This document shows positions 24,238 to 33,714 of a stretch of DNA of 51,698 bases, piece by piece. This DNA is from Myxococcales bacterium. GTDB lineage: Bacteria > Myxococcota_A > Bradymonadia > Bradymonadales > Bradymonadaceae. The stretch is taken from NCBI GenBank assembly GCA_007120035.1, contig SKON01000034.1, positions 1 through 51,698 of the forward strand, read 5' to 3'. Under the pieces are notes generated by a model. It made no database searches. It had not been told where the DNA came from and saw only the letters and a list, made by a program, of their open reading frames with translations. The first letter of the stretch is position 1. Every line of letters begins with the position of its first letter. Made by a program: the position numbers and the translations under genes.

Positions 24238-27200
24238 ATGTATCGGCAAACGAAGAGAGTGACTGCGTGGATTCCGGTGTGTCTGGGCGTGATGTTGACC
24301 TGGTCGGCACCGGCTATGGCGCAGTCGGCCGTGGACGAACTCCAAGACAGCTTCGACGGCGGGGTGTGGCAAGAGTGTTTGTGGAACCCCTATATCCGTC
24401 AGGGGGGCTCCCTGGAGTATCACGATTGGGATGGTTCGGAGGGGGAGCAGGTTCGAGTGTCCGGGGGGCAGCTGGAGTTGGAGATCCCGGCCAACACCAA
24501 CGCCGGCCAGAGCTGGGAGTTGGGGCTGGAGAGTAAGTTCTTGTTGGCCGGAGACTTTGAGGCCGAGGTGGAGTTCGAGCTGAGCTCGGCGAACTATTGG
24601 ACGAACCTGAACATGAGGGGCGTCAACATGCTCTTCGTGGAGCTGATGGCCGGCGATCAGGGGACCCGGCGTCGGCACGTTCGGAGCACCGTCTTTGACA
24701 CCGACAGCGATTCGTCGCAGTTAGCGGCCCACCTGTGGCTGTCGTTGCCGGGGCGCAATGCGGTCACCCAGATCAACACGGATACGGCGGAGTTCTTGCG
24801 GGAGATCTCGGTGGGAACACGACCGGGGCGGACGTCGGTGGATCTGGAAGGGAACGTGTACGTTCATAACCGGGGGCGAAGCAATCAGAATGTGAATCAA
24901 CCCCATAATTCGCAGACGACGGTGACGTTCATCAAGGCGTCGGCCTGCCCGGATCCGGATTGCGATCTGGGCTCGTCGCCAGAGCATATCTACACCCTGG
25001 ACTTCAGCGGTGGACAATTCGGAGCACCTGTGGCCAATGGTCGGTGGGGCGGCGGGGTGGCTGTGGACCGAAACAACGACATTTGGGTGGCCTTTCGAGA
25101 GACCCCGGAGGTGTACCACCTGAACTATCATCCCAGCGCAACACCCGGGGGCGATACGTGGACCGTAAACCGGGTGTATGACATCTCGGGATCACGGCCG
25201 GAGTTCAACGAGAACGCTCGTCCCTACGGGATGGCCTTTGCCCGGGACGGGACGCTGTGGATCGCCACTCGCCATGGGAGCTCGGCGGATTCCTTCGTGC
25301 GAATCGATCCGACGACGGGACAGAAGGCGAAGTACTACAAGCCCCCGAGCAGTTGCATGAGCCCCTACGGGCTGGGCATCGATCAAGACCAGCGGCTGTA
25401 TCGGTCGACGCTGGCGAACGATAATAACTGCAGCAGCTACCGTTTCGATCCCAACGAGCCCGACGAGGATGCTCGGTGGGTTGAGTTGCCCACGGACCGA
25501 ACCGTGTCGGGGCGGTCTCGGGGGATGACTGCCGATAATCAGGGGCTCGTGTGGTACGCCTCGGATGGCAACAGCAAGCTCGTCGGCCAGGACCAGGAGA
25601 CCGGGGAGATCGTGTATGAGATCGACACTTGCTCGAACCCGGCCGGGGTTGCCCTGGATCGGATGGACCGGGTGTGGGTCTCCTGCCAGACGGCGAACAA
25701 CAACGATCAGGTGCGGTACTATACGGCCACCGGGGACTATCTGGGGAGTGTGTACTCCCGGTCGACCTACACCTACTCGGATATGACCGGGTACCAGCTG
25801 AGAAACTTCGGCCTCGACGACTGGGAGGAGACTTTCTTGATCCCTCAGGATGAGACCATCGGGGCCTACTACACGAGCTCGGTGGAGAATAACTTCGGCG
25901 GTGGTCTGGAGTACGGAGCCGGGGGAGAGGTGGCCATCGATCCGTCGCAGGCGCCGATGACCTTGAGCCCGGATACCCTGGCGGCGACAAACCGGCCGGA
26001 GATCCATCGGATGCGGGTCTCCGCGCGGTATCATACGGATCGGGTGACCCGGATCGTCGACCATCCGGTGCGACTGGAAGGGATCTGGGGGCTGCGGACC
26101 CACTCCATAGAAGAGCTCCATGATATGCCGGTGCGGTTCACTGTAGAGTTCGACTCCTATGTATATGTGGCCTTTGAGGACATCGCCAATCCGGTGCCCA
26201 ACTGGCTGCGGGCCGGACAGGGCTGGACGTCGACGAACGAGGTCGTGGAGACCACCGATCCGGATCGGAATTACACCCTGTACCGGCGATGGTTCGCGGC
26301 GGGTTCGGAGGTCACCCTGGGAGGAGCGAATAGTTACTCCGGTGCGTCGCCGTCGGGGTCGCCCTTCTTGAATTACTTCGCCTACGTGTACCCCGAGGCG
26401 TTGGATGCGGAGCCTCCGAACAACCCGGAGGCGATCATCGCCGAGGCGAGTGAAAACCTGGCGCTTCACGGGACCTTGCGGATCGCCCGTACAGGCAGCG
26501 AGTGGACCTATTCGTTCCGGGACGGCGACGGATCGTGGCGGACCCTGGAGCTCTTCAATGGGCCGACGAACAATGTGCCGATTCGGTTGAGGACTCGGAT
26601 GGATCCCTTCTGGCATTCCGGGCCCCAGGGCAACCTGGGAGGGTCGATCTACGTGCGCTACAACAACTTCCAGGTGACTCACGCTGACGCCGTGCCGGGC
26701 TCGCCCTACTGTCGGGAGGGGTGTGATGAGACGACCCCCGGGTGGGGGACGCCCTGTCTGGGAGGCTCCTCGGGTCTGTGTCCGGGGATCTTCGAGTGCG
26801 TCGACGATCAGTTGGAGTGTGTCTACGTGCGGCAGCCGGAGTTCTGTAACGGCCTCGATGACGACTGCGACGGGGTGGCCGATCGGGACATCAACGATGA
26901 GCACTTCGAGATCGGGTTCGTAGACCACAACGGCTTGACCTACACCGTGGAGGACTACGGGATGCCCGGGGACGATCCCGACGGCGGCGGGGTGGTCAAC
27001 CAGGGCCACACCTGTGATACCGGGATGCACGGGCCCTGCGCGGCCGGGATGTGGCGATGTGTGGGCGGAGCGATGCAATGTACGCCCTTCCAGGAGCCCC
27101 AGGCCGAGACCTGCTCCAACGAAGACCTGAGCTGTGATGGAAACCCCGGCCAGGACTTGAGCGATCCCCTGGTGCGGCTCGATCACTTCGTGCAGGTCCG

Positions 27201-29289
27201 GCAGCGGTCGCTGCCGAACACGCCGATGCGCCCGATCGTGCCCGACGATGGGGAAGGGTTTTTGACCTGGGCTGGCTTTGACGGGTTTAACGTGGATCCC
27301 GCCGATCCCAACGTGGTGGAGGAAGGGGTGGCCCGGGTGGTGCTCTTCCTCGATCCGACGCAGACCGGCGGCGGCGGAGGCGGACACCCCGATCTGGGGC
27401 GGTACGTGCTGTGGTTGAGCCACGGCAAGGCATCCCCCGACCAGGGCCAGGTGGGGGCTTCCTACCAGCTCGTGTACGACCATCAGCATAACGTGGGCAA
27501 TGTGATCATGCAGGATGGGATCGTCAAAGAGTCGATCATCTCCAACCCGGCTCGGGCCCAGCAGGTGACCGTGACCAGCGGTGAAGGGCAGTCCGGCGGG
27601 GTGGCCCTGGGTCCCTTCGACTCCACCGACCGGTGGACGGTTCGGATCGGCGCCCACTTCAGCGGCGACGTTCATCGGTGGGAGTTCTACAACGCCGTGA
27701 CCGGTGAGGGAGTGGAGCTCTCGGCCAATGAGCCCTTCTATCTCTCCAATAACCGCCTGGGAGATCTCTACGGGGCGTTGACCGCCGAGGTGGGCACGCC
27801 CTGCGATACGGGGGAGCCCGGGATCTGCGGTCGCGGCGCGACTCGATGTGTGGAGCATGGCGGCGACTGGAGTATCGAGTGCTTGATCGGGGTGACGCCA
27901 CAGCTGGAGGTCTGCGATGGGCGAGACAACTCCTGTAGTGGCGAGGTGGACTCCAACCCGGACTACGGGTTCGCGATCCCCGTGGCTCAGTACCAACAGT
28001 TCAACGGGTGGGGGGCGAGCAACGACAACAACTGGGTGGACCTGACCACGGTGGACATCTCGGAGAGCGCGACGGACTTCCTGAACTTCACCCGACGTAG
28101 CGGCTCCGGATACGGGCCGATGACAGGGAGCGCCGACCTGCGAGACGTGGCCGACCCGACCCGGCAGCTTCAGGCCCCGGATCGGAGCGTGTGGACCCTC
28201 CACAGGGATACCCGGGTAGGAAACGGCACCCTGGCGTTGGTGATGGCCCATGGCAAGTACGTCCAAGAGCCCAACGACGCGGTGCCGGCCTCTTCGGCCA
28301 GGGTGTCCGTGGGGATGCGCCACCGAGAGGCCCGGGAGAACTTCCTGGCCTGGTTCGATGATATGGACGATCAGTCCGACGGCGCGGTGACCACGGCAGC
28401 GGACAGCTTCGAAGCCCAGAACCCGATGCACAACCCCGACCACGACACCCCCGGTGGGACCCCCTTCTACAACATGGACTGGGAGCTCCATCGGTGGGTG
28501 ACCAGCGGTTCGGCCCGCCGGGAAGCGGACGCCGCGGTGATCATGGACCTCTTCGCCGAGCGCACCAACATGGAACCCAATGAGGTGGTTCTCTCCTTTG
28601 ATGGAAACGGGATCGACGACTGGCGGTACTACTCGCCATTCCACGAGAACGACGGGTTCGTGGACCTCCAGACGAACCGTCTGGTGGGCTTCCAGGTGGT
28701 GACCGCCACGGCCCTGGAGTATGGCGACGGGCCGGAGTGCATCATTCAGGAGAACGACGTACCCGAGTGTTTGGGGCAGCCCGACTTCTACACCTGCCAG
28801 GACGGACAGATCACCTGTGGGTTGACCCGTCAGGGGTGTTGCGACCCGAGCCACCCGATGTACGACACGCCCTGTGGACAAGACGATCCGGCCTTTGAGA
28901 ACACCGGGGCCTGTCAGTCGGCCTGGCGGTGCGATGAGTTCGGTGGTTGGGAGTGCCAGCAAACGGTCTTCCCTCAGCCCGAGATGTGCAGCGGACAGGA
29001 TGACACTTGTGACGGGATCGTCGATGGGTTCCGGACGGGCTTTGTCGACGAGTACGGCGATGGTGAGGAATATATCTGCCCCGATGGAGAAGAGACCTGC
29101 GGCCCTGTGGAGTGCGACTACGAGTCGATCTGTCAGTGCAGCTCGGCCAACCTGGAAGAGGTGGGGAGAGCCTGCATCTGCCGGGACAGCCTCTTGGACT
29201 TCCTGGACGGACCGGGAGATCGGATCTGCGCTCCCTACGAGCGGCTGGAAGAGGACGAGTGCGTGATCGCCGCGAGCATGGAGGAGTGA
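24238..29289 (+). CDS. Giant secreted propeller protein with four MopE-type metal-binding motifs
   Basis: A 1683-aa exported protein with a type I signal peptide (AMA|QS near residue 28). Residues about 165-520 look like an NHL/Vgb-type beta-propeller, with repeats such as GMAFARDGTLWIATRHG and VALDRMDRVWVSC. The rest is beta-rich and contains lectin-like modules. Four MopE-type Asp/Cys motifs occur at about 868 (CNGLDDDCDGVADRD), 957 (CSNEDLSCDGNPGQD), 1224 (CDGRDNSCSGEVD) and 1582 (CSGQDDTCDGIVD), each following a Cys-containing ECVDD/WECQQ-type segment. In myxobacterial relatives such motifs are predicted to bind divalent metals. GAGAGG precedes the ATG. It lies between a Cys-rich lipoprotein and a small lipoprotein, and the function of the whole is unknown. 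Confidence 0.85.
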   Translation: MYRQTKRVTAWIPVCLGVMLTWSAPAMAQSAVDELQDSFDGGVWQECLWNPYIRQGGSLEYHDWDGSEGEQVRVSGGQLELEIPANTNAGQSWELGLESKFLLAGDFEAEVEFELSSANYWTNLNMRGVNMLFVELMAGDQGTRRRHVRSTVFDTDSDSSQLAAHLWLSLPGRNAVTQINTDTAEFLREISVGTRPGRTSVDLEGNVYVHNRGRSNQNVNQPHNSQTTVTFIKASACPDPDCDLGSSPEHIYTLDFSGGQFGAPVANGRWGGGVAVDRNNDIWVAFRETPEVYHLNYHPSATPGGDTWTVNRVYDISGSRPEFNENARPYGMAFARDGTLWIATRHGSSADSFVRIDPTTGQKAKYYKPPSSCMSPYGLGIDQDQRLYRSTLANDNNCSSYRFDPNEPDEDARWVELPTDRTVSGRSRGMTADNQGLVWYASDGNSKLVGQDQETGEIVYEIDTCSNPAGVALDRMDRVWVSCQTANNNDQVRYYTATGDYLGSVYSRSTYTYSDMTGYQLRNFGLDDWEETFLIPQDETIGAYYTSSVENNFGGGLEYGAGGEVAIDPSQAPMTLSPDTLAATNRPEIHRMRVSARYHTDRVTRIVDHPVRLEGIWGLRTHSIEELHDMPVRFTVEFDSYVYVAFEDIANPVPNWLRAGQGWTSTNEVVETTDPDRNYTLYRRWFAAGSEVTLGGANSYSGASPSGSPFLNYFAYVYPEALDAEPPNNPEAIIAEASENLALHGTLRIARTGSEWTYSFRDGDGSWRTLELFNGPTNNVPIRLRTRMDPFWHSGPQGNLGGSIYVRYNNFQVTHADAVPGSPYCREGCDETTPGWGTPCLGGSSGLCPGIFECVDDQLECVYVRQPEFCNGLDDDCDGVADRDINDEHFEIGFVDHNGLTYTVEDYGMPGDDPDGGGVVNQGHTCDTGMHGPCAAGMWRCVGGAMQCTPFQEPQAETCSNEDLSCDGNPGQDLSDPLVRLDHFVQVRQRSLPNTPMRPIVPDDGEGFLTWAGFDGFNVDPADPNVVEEGVARVVLFLDPTQTGGGGGGHPDLGRYVLWLSHGKASPDQGQVGASYQLVYDHQHNVGNVIMQDGIVKESIISNPARAQQVTVTSGEGQSGGVALGPFDSTDRWTVRIGAHFSGDVHRWEFYNAVTGEGVELSANEPFYLSNNRLGDLYGALTAEVGTPCDTGEPGICGRGATRCVEHGGDWSIECLIGVTPQLEVCDGRDNSCSGEVDSNPDYGFAIPVAQYQQFNGWGASNDNNWVDLTTVDISESATDFLNFTRRSGSGYGPMTGSADLRDVADPTRQLQAPDRSVWTLHRDTRVGNGTLALVMAHGKYVQEPNDAVPASSARVSVGMRHREARENFLAWFDDMDDQSDGAVTTAADSFEAQNPMHNPDHDTPGGTPFYNMDWELHRWVTSGSARREADAAVIMDLFAERTNMEPNEVVLSFDGNGIDDWRYYSPFHENDGFVDLQTNRLVGFQVVTATALEYGDGPECIIQENDVPECLGQPDFYTCQDGQITCGLTRQGCCDPSHPMYDTPCGQDDPAFENTGACQSAWRCDEFGGWECQQTVFPQPEMCSGQDDTCDGIVDGFRTGFVDEYGDGEEYICPDGEETCGPVECDYESICQCSSANLEEVGRACICRDSLLDFLDGPGDRICAPYERLEEDECVIAASMEE

Positions 29290-29315
29290 TGATGAGCCAA
29301 CGAGGAGTCAGCTTC

Positions 29316-29813
29316 ATGAACCGTTTTGTCGTCGCTCTCCTGGCGGTGGGCCTGCTGGCAGCGGTGGGGTGTTCCGAAGAGCCCGGTGATCCCGGGGAGA
29401 ACATCATCACGCCGCCGGAGAACCGGAACCAGGACAACCAGGAGCCGGAGAACCAGAACCAGAATCAGAACCAGTACGAGGCGGGGCCCCTGGACGGGGT
29501 CTGGGACCTCTCCTGGCCGACCGAAGGTGACGAGGTCTTCGCCACCTTCACGATCGAGCATAACCTCACGGAAGGGAGGATTCGAGCGGACTTTGATACC
29601 CCCGATGACGGCGACGGCCCGCTGGACAGCGCCGTGTGGCAGAACGAGCGGTTCACGGCCACCTGGGAGCCCTATCCGGAGACCATGGAGAACGAGATGT
29701 TCACCATCACCCAGTCGGAGTTCGCCGACGGGTCGGACTCCCGGCTGGAGGGGATGATGTCGGCGATCTCGTCCTTCGACTTTCGGAACTTCGTGATGGT
29801 GAAGGTGGAGTAG
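29316..29813 (+). CDS. Small lipoprotein with Asn/Gln-rich linker
   Basis: A 165-aa lipoprotein (Cys19 in AAVGC) with a linker dominated by Asn, Gln, Pro and Glu, then a compact beta-rich domain of about 100 residues (GPLDGVWDLSW...FTIEHNLTEGRIRADF). The domain resembles a small lipocalin-like barrel by strand pattern, but no family was recognised. ATG 29316 is chosen because AGGAG (29303-29307) lies 8 nt upstream and gives a standard signal peptide. ATGs at 29289 and 29292 overlap the previous stop and are possible coupled starts. It follows the giant protein by 26 nt, so co-expression is likely. Confidence 0.75.
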   Translation: MNRFVVALLAVGLLAAVGCSEEPGDPGENIITPPENRNQDNQEPENQNQNQNQYEAGPLDGVWDLSWPTEGDEVFATFTIEHNLTEGRIRADFDTPDDGDGPLDSAVWQNERFTATWEPYPETMENEMFTITQSEFADGSDSRLEGMMSAISSFDFRNFVMVKVE

Positions 29814-29817
29814 GTCT

Positions 29818-29843
29818 CCTGTGGTCGGCGCTCTGGCCACAGG
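29818..29843 (+). terminator. Hairpin after the small lipoprotein gene
   Basis: CCTGTGG (29818-29824) pairs with CCACAGG (29837-29843) across a 12-nt loop, 5 nt after the stop. No T-run follows, so it is at best a weak or factor-assisted terminator. Confidence 0.3.
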
Positions 29844-29895
29844 GGAAGAAGGGCTCTATGGTGGCGCGGTCAAGACCGTGTTCACGGAGCGCTGA

Positions 29896-30957
29896 ATGTC
29901 CGATCCGGTGTCGTTGAAAATTCGCGGGGAGGGGGAGTACGAGGTGAAGGGACTCCTCTGGGACCAGGGGTTCTATCAGATCGCCCACGGCGTCGATGGG
30001 GAGGGGAACCCCGTGGCGTTTCGGGCGGCCCTCTACGAGGAGGACGAAGAGCGCGAGCCGCGGCGGCGCGAGCTGGTGCGGCAGTGGGAGTTTTTGAAGG
30101 ACCTGGGGGAGACCGGCCGGGTGCCCCGACCGGTGGAGAAGGTGATCGCCGAGGAGGGGGAGCCCATGGTGGTGATGGAGCTCGTGGAAGGGGAGAGCCT
30201 CTACGATGTGGTGACCGGGCGGCGGGACTGTCGGGAGGGGATGGAGCCCACCCAGGCGCTGAGCCTGGTGGCGGAGATCCTGGAGGTGGTGACCGCGGCT
30301 CACGAGAAGGGGTGGCTGATCCGGGACTTTGATCCCCGGCGGTTCTGGGTGGACGGCGATGGTCCGGTGCGGCTGGTGTCGACGAGCCGGGTGGTGCGCC
30401 GGGGGATGCCCCTGGAGGCGTTTCAGTTGGAGACGAGCCGGGCCTATGTGGCGCCGGAGGTCCGAGACGAGATGACGGGGACCATGCAGCGGCGAAGCGC
30501 CGATCTCTACGGTTTGGGGGCGCTGTTGAGCTTCCTGGTGACCGGGGAGGAGCCCCGGGATCGGGTGGAGTCGCCTCTGTCGTTTCAAGCTTTTGAGCGG
30601 CTGCAGGCCTGGGAGTTGCCGGGGCAGGAGCTCTTGATCGCCCGACTCCTGCAGCCCCTGGCGAAGAAGCGGCTGGGGCGGGCCGAGCGGCTCAAGCCCT
30701 TTCTGTCCGTGGAGAGCCTGCCCACCCGGGAGATGAAGGGGTTTGAGATGACCATGCTGCCGGCGCCGTGGCTCGGCCTGGAGATGGAGAACCCGGAGGA
30801 AAACCGGGGATTGCGGAGCCAGCTCTCGGAGGGACCGTTGGTGAGCGTAGAAGGCGGCCAGGACGACGAGCAGTGGGGCCTGAACTGGCCTTTGGTGGTG
30901 TTTGCCGTCGTTGTGGTGGTCCTGGCTTTATTCTTCGCCCTGCTCTCCGGGGGGTGA
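29896..30957 (+). CDS. Tail-anchored predicted pseudokinase
   Basis: A 353-aa protein kinase-like fold (about 10-260) with a C-terminal membrane helix (about 328-350) and no signal peptide, so the domain faces the cytoplasm. Key catalytic positions are lost. The beta-3 Lys is Arg43 (VAFRAAL), the HRDLKPEN loop reads LIRDFDPRRF (141-150, no Lys or Asn), and the DFG position reads VSTS (161-164). The activation-segment end YVAPEVR and the later helix SADLYGLGALLSFL are kinase-like. It is therefore probably a signalling scaffold or allosteric partner. GGAG lies upstream of the ATG. It converges with clpB with a 3-nt gap. An active kinase of similar type is encoded at 16.2 kb. Confidence 0.82.
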   Translation: MSDPVSLKIRGEGEYEVKGLLWDQGFYQIAHGVDGEGNPVAFRAALYEEDEEREPRRRELVRQWEFLKDLGETGRVPRPVEKVIAEEGEPMVVMELVEGESLYDVVTGRRDCREGMEPTQALSLVAEILEVVTAAHEKGWLIRDFDPRRFWVDGDGPVRLVSTSRVVRRGMPLEAFQLETSRAYVAPEVRDEMTGTMQRRSADLYGLGALLSFLVTGEEPRDRVESPLSFQAFERLQAWELPGQELLIARLLQPLAKKRLGRAERLKPFLSVESLPTREMKGFEMTMLPAPWLGLEMENPEENRGLRSQLSEGPLVSVEGGQDDEQWGLNWPLVVFAVVVVVLALFFALLSGG

Positions 30958-30960
30958 GTC

Positions 30961-33639
30961 TCAGGCTTCGGCGCTGGCCTCGTCGCCGGTCTCCTGGTCG
31001 CCGGTCTTCTCGGTGGCGAGTTCCTCCGGAGAGGTGCGCACGAACGCCAGGGACTCGCCGTCTTCGGCGACGCAGACGTCGACGTGATCGCCGGGGTGGA
31101 ACTTGCCCTCCAGGATCTCCACGGCAAGGGGATCCTGGATGTAGGTGGCGATGGCTCGTCGGAGGGGGCGAGCGCCGTACTCGGGCTCGTAGCCTGCCTC
31201 GGTGAGGAAGTCCTTGGCTTCATCGGAGATTTCGATGGTCATGCGCTGCTCGGAGAGCATCCGCCGCAGACGGCGCTTCTGGATGTCCACGATCAGGCGG
31301 ATCGACTCCTTACTCAGCGCCTGGAAGGCGATGGGGGCGTCGAGGCGGTTCAAGAACTCCGGCCGGAAGTGGTCGCGCAAGATCTGGTTGATCTCGTCGG
31401 TGAGTTCCTCCGGGGAGACCTGGCCGCTCAAGTCCATGATGCGGCGGCTGCCGACGTTGGAGGTGAGGATCACCAGGGTGTTGGTGAAGTCCACGCGTCG
31501 GCCCTGGCTGTCCGTGAGGCGCCCCTCGTCCATGACCTGCAGGAGGATGTTGAAGACGTCGGGGTGGGCCTTCTCGGCCTCGTCGAAGAGGACCACCGAG
31601 TAGGGGCGAAGACGGACGGCCTCGGTGAGGACGCCGCCCTGCTCGCTGCCGACGTAGCCCCGGGCGGAGCCGATCAGGGTGTTGACCTTGGACTGCTCCA
31701 TGTACTCCGACATATCGATGCGGATCAGGGAGTCTTCGCTGTCGAAAAGGAACTCCGAGAGGGCCTTGGCGAGTTCTGTCTTGCCGACGCCAGTGGGGCC
31801 GACGAACATGAAGTTACCGATGGGGCGGTTCGGATCCTGGAGCCCCGCTCGGGATCGCCAGATGGCGCTGGTCATGGTCTCGATGGCCAGGTCCTGGCCG
31901 ACGACTCGTTGGCCGAGGCGCTGGGGCATGTTCAGGAGCTTTTCCCGCTCCGACTCGAGCATGCGGCTGACCGGGATGCCCGTCCAGTCGGCGATCACGG
32001 CGCCCACGTCGTTGGCGTCGACGTAGTCTTTGAGGAGGCGCTCGTTCTCGTGGAGTTTGTCCATCCGCTCCTGGGCGGCGGCGACCTTCTTCTCGACCTT
32101 GGGCAGGACACTGTACCGGAGCTCGGCGGCCCGACCCAGGGAGCCCTCTCGTTGGGCCTCCTGGATGTCTTTGTTGGTGGCCTCGAGCTCTTCTTTGTAC
32201 TTGGTGATCTCGTCGAGGACTTCTTTTTCGGTCTCCCACCGGATGCGAAGACGCTCGGCCTCCTCTTGGAGGCCCTCGATGTCCTTGTCGAGGCGAGCTC
32301 GGGCCTCGACGGTCTCAGGGTTGGTGGCGTCCAGGATGGCCTGGCGCTCGAGCTGGAGGTTGTGGAGGCGGCGCTCCACGGCGTCGAGCTCGGTGGGCTT
32401 GCTGTCGATCTCGACGCGGAGGCGGCTGGCGGCCTCGTCGATGGCGTCGATGGCCTTGTCGGGGAGGTTGCGGTCCTGGACGTAGCGATCGGTCATCTGA
32501 GCGGCGGCCAGGAGGGCACTGTCGGAGATCTGAACGCCGTGGTGGATCTCGAAGCCCTGCTTGATGCCCCGGAGGATGGAGACGCATTGGTCGACGGTGA
32601 CTTCTTCGACGTGGATGGGCTGGAGGCGGCGCTCCAGGGCCGGGTCGGCCTCCACGGACTGTCGGTAGTTCTCCACCGTGCTGGTGCCGATGCAGGTGAT
32701 CTCGCCACGGGCCAGGGCGGGCTTGATCATGTTGGCGGCGCTGCCGGAGTCGCCGCCGCCCTTGCCGACGATCTGGTGGATCTCGTCGATGAACAAAAGG
32801 ATCTTGCCGTCGCTCTTAGCGACCTCCTGGAGGACGGTCTTCATCCGCTCTTCGAACTGTCCCCGGAGGCTGGTGCCGGCGACGAGGGCGCCAAGATCCA
32901 GGCGGAGCAGGCGCTTACCTTTGAGCCCCACGGGGACATCACCGGCGACGAGGCGGTGGGCCAGGGCGTGGACGATGGAGGTCCGGCCCGTGCCCGGGTT
33001 GCCCAGGAGGACGGGGTTATTTTTGGAGCGGCGGGCCAGGACCTGGATAACCCGTCGGATCTCGGCGTCGCGGCCAATCACGGGATCGAGGCGGTCGGAC
33101 TCGGCCATGGCCGTGATGTCCTGGGCGTAGGTGCTCAGGACTTCGGAGGTCTCGGAGCCCGAGTCGTCCCGAGAGGTGACCTTGCGGCCGCCCCGGGTCT
33201 CGCCGATGGCGTTGGTCAGGGCTTTGTGGGTGGCGCCGGCGTTGTGGAGCATGCTGCCGGCGAAGGTCCGGCGCTGCTGGGAAAAGGCCAGGAGGAGGTG
33301 CTCTACGCTGGCGAATTGGTCGCCTCGATCCCGGGCCTCGCGGCTGGCGTCCTGGAGAGCCTCCAGGAGGGCCTTGGCGACGTAGACCTCGGCGCCGGAG
33401 CGGTAGTTCTTGGGCAGGAGCTCGAGCTCCTCGATGAGCTTGCGGCCCATGGGCTTGGGATCGGCGTCGAGCTCCTCCAGGACTTTGCGGGCCACGCTGT
33501 CGTCGTCTTCGAGGAGAGCCAGGAGGACGTGTTCAATATCGACGTGGGTGTGGCGGAACTTGCGGGCCAGGGTTTGGGCTCGCTCCAATCCCTGTCGAGC
33601 TTTCTGGGTGAATTTGGAAAGATCGAATTTCTGAGGCAT
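30961..33639 (-). CDS. clpB: ClpB-type AAA+ chaperone with divergent first ATPase domain
   Basis: An 892-aa ClpB/Hsp104 homologue: N domain (about 1-155), NBD1, the coiled-coil middle domain (about 405-530) and NBD2. ClpB normally dissolves protein aggregates with DnaK. NBD2 looks intact ([23 protein letters not shown], pore loop with GYVG). NBD1 deviates: its Walker A reads GNPGTGRTS with Arg219 at the normally invariant Lys, and the pore loop reads [12 protein letters not shown] with Leu258 where ClpB has Tyr. Walker B (LLFIDEIH) and ALERRLQ are kept. An acidic Glu/Ala-rich tail extends the C-terminus. ATG 33639 (MPQKFDL) is chosen over a GTG 9 nt upstream. A second, canonical ClpB may exist elsewhere in the genome. 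Confidence 0.93.
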   Translation of the reverse strand: MPQKFDLSKFTQKARQGLERAQTLARKFRHTHVDIEHVLLALLEDDDSVARKVLEELDADPKPMGRKLIEELELLPKNYRSGAEVYVAKALLEALQDASREARDRGDQFASVEHLLLAFSQQRRTFAGSMLHNAGATHKALTNAIGETRGGRKVTSRDDSGSETSEVLSTYAQDITAMAESDRLDPVIGRDAEIRRVIQVLARRSKNNPVLLGNPGTGRTSIVHALAHRLVAGDVPVGLKGKRLLRLDLGALVAGTSLRGQFEERMKTVLQEVAKSDGKILLFIDEIHQIVGKGGGDSGSAANMIKPALARGEITCIGTSTVENYRQSVEADPALERRLQPIHVEEVTVDQCVSILRGIKQGFEIHHGVQISDSALLAAAQMTDRYVQDRNLPDKAIDAIDEAASRLRVEIDSKPTELDAVERRLHNLQLERQAILDATNPETVEARARLDKDIEGLQEEAERLRIRWETEKEVLDEITKYKEELEATNKDIQEAQREGSLGRAAELRYSVLPKVEKKVAAAQERMDKLHENERLLKDYVDANDVGAVIADWTGIPVSRMLESEREKLLNMPQRLGQRVVGQDLAIETMTSAIWRSRAGLQDPNRPIGNFMFVGPTGVGKTELAKALSEFLFDSEDSLIRIDMSEYMEQSKVNTLIGSARGYVGSEQGGVLTEAVRLRPYSVVLFDEAEKAHPDVFNILLQVMDEGRLTDSQGRRVDFTNTLVILTSNVGSRRIMDLSGQVSPEELTDEINQILRDHFRPEFLNRLDAPIAFQALSKESIRLIVDIQKRRLRRMLSEQRMTIEISDEAKDFLTEAGYEPEYGARPLRRAIATYIQDPLAVEILEGKFHPGDHVDVCVAEDGESLAFVRTSPEELATEKTGDQETGDEASAEA

Positions 33640-33714
33640 CGCGACCACTCAGTCAGGGGAAAAGCCAGGGCGTACCAGATAGCGGAGACAATCTCGCGCG
33701 GTGGGGGAGATGTG

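Noticed and set aside
25192-28962. A 1256-codon open frame antisense to the giant propeller/MopE gene
   Set aside because: Long antisense frames arise from the strong GC and codon bias here. The product is His/Pro/Val-rich with no domain, while the plus-strand frame has signal peptide, motifs and Cys patterns.
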